Of a DNA stretch of 64,000 nt, positions 62,289 to 64,000 are shown in pieces. Both the position numbers and the translations under genes were made by a program. Source of the DNA: Rhodopseudomonas palustris (GTDB taxonomy: Bacteria; Pseudomonadota; Alphaproteobacteria; Rhizobiales; Xanthobacteraceae); the NCBI RefSeq assembly GCF_003226555.1, contig NZ_QKQS01000038.1, positions 186,001-250,000 of the forward strand, given 5' to 3'. Below the pieces are notes generated by a model. That model was not told the origin of the DNA. It was given only the letters and a program-made list of their open reading frames with translations, and did not search any database. Position 1 is the stretch's first letter; each line of letters opens with the position of its first letter.

Positions 62289-63161
62289 TCACCCCACAGG
62301 CTCGGATCGGTCCCTTCCCACGGCTCGGTTGGTGCGCAGCAAACCACGCTTCGGCGCGAACAGGAACACCGCGCAGAACACCAGCGCCTGCGTCAGCACG
62401 ATGCACGCCCCCGTGGCGCCGTCGATGTGGAAGCTGACGAGCGTGCCGACCGCGGCCGAGCCGGTGGCGACCACCACGGCGACCAGCAGCATCCGCTCGA
62501 AACTGTCGGTGAGCAGATAGGCGGTGGCGCCGGGCGCGATCAGCATCGCGACCACCAGGATGATTCCGACCGCTTTCAACGACGCCACGATCGTCAACGC
62601 GAGCAGCACCAGCAGTCCGTAGTGCAGCGCCGTCACCGGCAGGCCGATCGAGCGGGCGTGGTGGGGGTCGAAGCAGTACAGCAAGAGGTCGCGGCGTTTG
62701 AGCAGCACCGCCAGCAGCGTCCCACCGGCGACGATCGCGATTTCGATCAGGTCGCGCGGCGTGACGCCGAGCACGTTGCCGAACAGGATGTGGTTGAGAT
62801 GCTGGTCGGTCTCGATCCTGGTGAACAGCACCAGGCCGAAGCCGAACATCCCGGAAAACACGATGCCCATCACGGTGTCTTCCTTCACCCGGCTGTTTTC
62901 CTTCAGATAGCCGGTGACCACCGCGCAGGACAGGCCGGCCACGAACGCCCCGGCCGCCAGCGGCAGGTTCAGCACATAGGCGCCCACGATGCCCGGCAGG
63001 ACCGCGTGAGAGACGGCGTCGCCCATCAGCGACCAGCCCTTCAGCACCAGATAGCAGGACAGCACCGCGCAGACCGCAGCCACCATGACGGACGCGATCA
63101 GCGCCCGCTGCATGAACGGATAGGCCAGCGGTCCGGTGATCCAGTCGGCGACCTCGCTCAC
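62289..63161 (-). CDS. sitD: Manganese/iron ABC transporter permease (SitD type)
   Basis: About 290 residues with 8 or so membrane helices of the ABC-3 (zinc/manganese) family: YLVLKGWSLMGDAVSHAVLPGIV, FDPHHARSIGLPVTALHYGLL and GIILVVAMLIAPGATAYLLTD. The start is a GTG at 63161 that overlaps the sitC stop by four bases. It pairs with the next gene as two permeases, as in SitABCD. Substrate (Mn2+ or Fe2+) is by family. The C-terminal PKRGLLRTNR tail is basic. Confidence 0.88.
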   Translation of the reverse strand: MSEVADWITGPLAYPFMQRALIASVMVAAVCAVLSCYLVLKGWSLMGDAVSHAVLPGIVGAYVLNLPLAAGAFVAGLSCAVVTGYLKENSRVKEDTVMGIVFSGMFGFGLVLFTRIETDQHLNHILFGNVLGVTPRDLIEIAIVAGGTLLAVLLKRRDLLLYCFDPHHARSIGLPVTALHYGLLVLLALTIVASLKAVGIILVVAMLIAPGATAYLLTDSFERMLLVAVVVATGSAAVGTLVSFHIDGATGACIVLTQALVFCAVFLFAPKRGLLRTNRAVGRDRSEPVG

Positions 63162-64000
63162 GGCGTCACCCCCGCCGCATGCCGCCGCCGGCGCGCCGCG
63201 ATCACGCCGTGCTTCGGCGCGAAGTAGAACGCCGCCAGAAACAGCAGAGTCTGCAGCGTGACGATCACGCCGCCGGTAGCGCCGTCGAGAAAATAGCTGA
63301 GATAGGCGCCGACGAAGCTGGTGACGGCGCCGAGCGCGACGCTGATCAGGATCAACCGGCCGAACCGGTCGGTGAGCAGATAGGCGGTGGCGCCGGGCGT
63401 CACCACCAGCGCGATCACCAGACAGGCGCCGACCGTCTGCAGCGCGGCGACCGTGCAGGCGCTGAGCAGGGTGAAGAACACGATCTTGAGCCGCCGCGGA
63501 TCGAGCCCGATGCTGCGGGCGTGGCTCTCGTCGAAGAACGTCACCATCAGGTCCTTCCACTTCAGCGCCAGAATCGCCAGCGACACCGCGGAGATGATCG
63601 CGACCTGGACGACGTCGGCATCGGAGATCGCCAGGATGTTGCCGAGCACGATGGTCTGCACGCTCACCGACATCGGCCAGATCGAGGCCATCAGCAGACC
63701 GAGCGCGAACAACGTGGTGAACACCAGCCCGATCACCGCGTCCTCGCGCAGCCGCGACTTCAGCTTGACGAACTGCATGCCGGCCGCCGCCAGGATGCCG
63801 GCGAAGAACGCGCCGAGCGCGAACGGCGCCCCGAGGATGTAGGCGGCGGCGACGCCCGGAACGATCGCGTGGCCGAGGGCGTCGCCCATCAGCGACCAGC
63901 CCTTCAGCATCAGATAGGCCGACAGGAAGGCGCACACGCCGCCGACCAGGGCGCTCACCCACATCGCCTTCAGCATGTAGCCGTAGGCGAACGGCACCAG
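63158..64000 (-). CDS. sitC: Manganese/iron ABC transporter permease (SitC type), 5' end cut by the window
   Basis: At least 280 residues visible. Sequence begins LVPFAYGYMLKAMWVSALVGGVCAF, and SitC proteins start a few residues further upstream, so the first codons probably lie outside the window; a GTG at 63997 is the only start inside. ABC-3 permease motifs: YLMLKGWSLMGDALGHAIVPGV, FFDESHARSIGLDP, ACLVIALVVTPGATAYLLTD. The ATPase (SitB) and binding protein (SitA) should be upstream, beyond the edge. Confidence 0.88.
   Translation of the reverse strand: MVPFAYGYMLKAMWVSALVGGVCAFLSAYLMLKGWSLMGDALGHAIVPGVAAAYILGAPFALGAFFAGILAAAGMQFVKLKSRLREDAVIGLVFTTLFALGLLMASIWPMSVSVQTIVLGNILAISDADVVQVAIISAVSLAILALKWKDLMVTFFDESHARSIGLDPRRLKIVFFTLLSACTVAALQTVGACLVIALVVTPGATAYLLTDRFGRLILISVALGAVTSFVGAYLSYFLDGATGGVIVTLQTLLFLAAFYFAPKHGVIAARRRRHAAGVTP

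Overview
The window is a stretch of a high-GC alphaproteobacterial chromosome, most likely Rhodopseudomonas palustris or a very close relative in the Nitrobacteraceae (Bradyrhizobium group). The best evidence is the trio of a thioredoxin-reductase-type ferredoxin-NADP reductase, a thioesterase and a vertebrate-type [2Fe-2S] ferredoxin. From memory these match the R. palustris FNR and palustrisredoxin B. A cytochrome c-556, a giant growth-pole protein and CtrA-type boxes fit the same group. No tRNA, rRNA, CRISPR array, prophage or insertion sequence was seen. Gene density is normal throughout, with about 50 supported protein genes.

Layout. 0.1-3.9 kb: O-antigen ligase and two glycosyltransferases. 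4.0-6.6 kb: FNR, thioesterase, ferredoxin and a stand-alone Hpt protein. 7.0-13.2 kb: a 2044-residue membrane-anchored repeat protein, probably the Rhizobiales Growth Pole Ring protein (GPR/RgsE), with an exact CtrA box upstream. 13.3-15.9 kb: NYN/OST-HTH protein and an ABC exporter. 16.2-19.1 kb: Mla-type lipid transport operon (STAS-MlaE, MlaF, MlaD). 19.2-24.0 kb: dipeptide epimerase-like enzyme, MFS transporter, Ala-rich acidic protein and threonine dehydratase. 24.1-26.6 kb: a membrane-lipid operon, PE methyltransferase then PlcP-like phosphoesterase then Agt-like glycosyltransferase. 26.7-31.8 kb: ThiD, a RAM-domain protein, two cytochromes c and a lone molybdenum-hydroxylase large subunit. 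32.0-36.1 kb: a small RG/Y-rich protein, a NodU-type carbamoyltransferase and MurJ.

36.3-52.8 kb is a large LPS and envelope island. It holds a GnnA/GnnB- or WlbA/WlbC-like pair for a 3-amino sugar, a UDP-glucuronate epimerase-like protein, a YbhN-family membrane protein, a WbpL-like initiating transferase and a WbpM/CapD-like dehydratase. The ADP-heptose pathway is complete (HldE, HldD, GmhA, GmhB) with both heptosyltransferases (WaaF, WaaC), followed by GalE and an MsbA-like exporter. Together with the ligase and glycosyltransferases at the left end, these genes could build and finish the LPS core and O-antigen.

52.8-64 kb: a fumarylpyruvate-hydrolase-like enzyme, a 42-residue secreted or membrane peptide, an NAD(P)-binding protein, a GGDEF cyclase, a DEAD-box helicase, an acyl-CoA dehydrogenase and ribosomal protein S21. 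An ECF sigma/anti-sigma operon follows, with a secreted target protein and a plausible ECF promoter. The window ends in two Sit-type Mn/Fe ABC permeases, the last cut by the edge.
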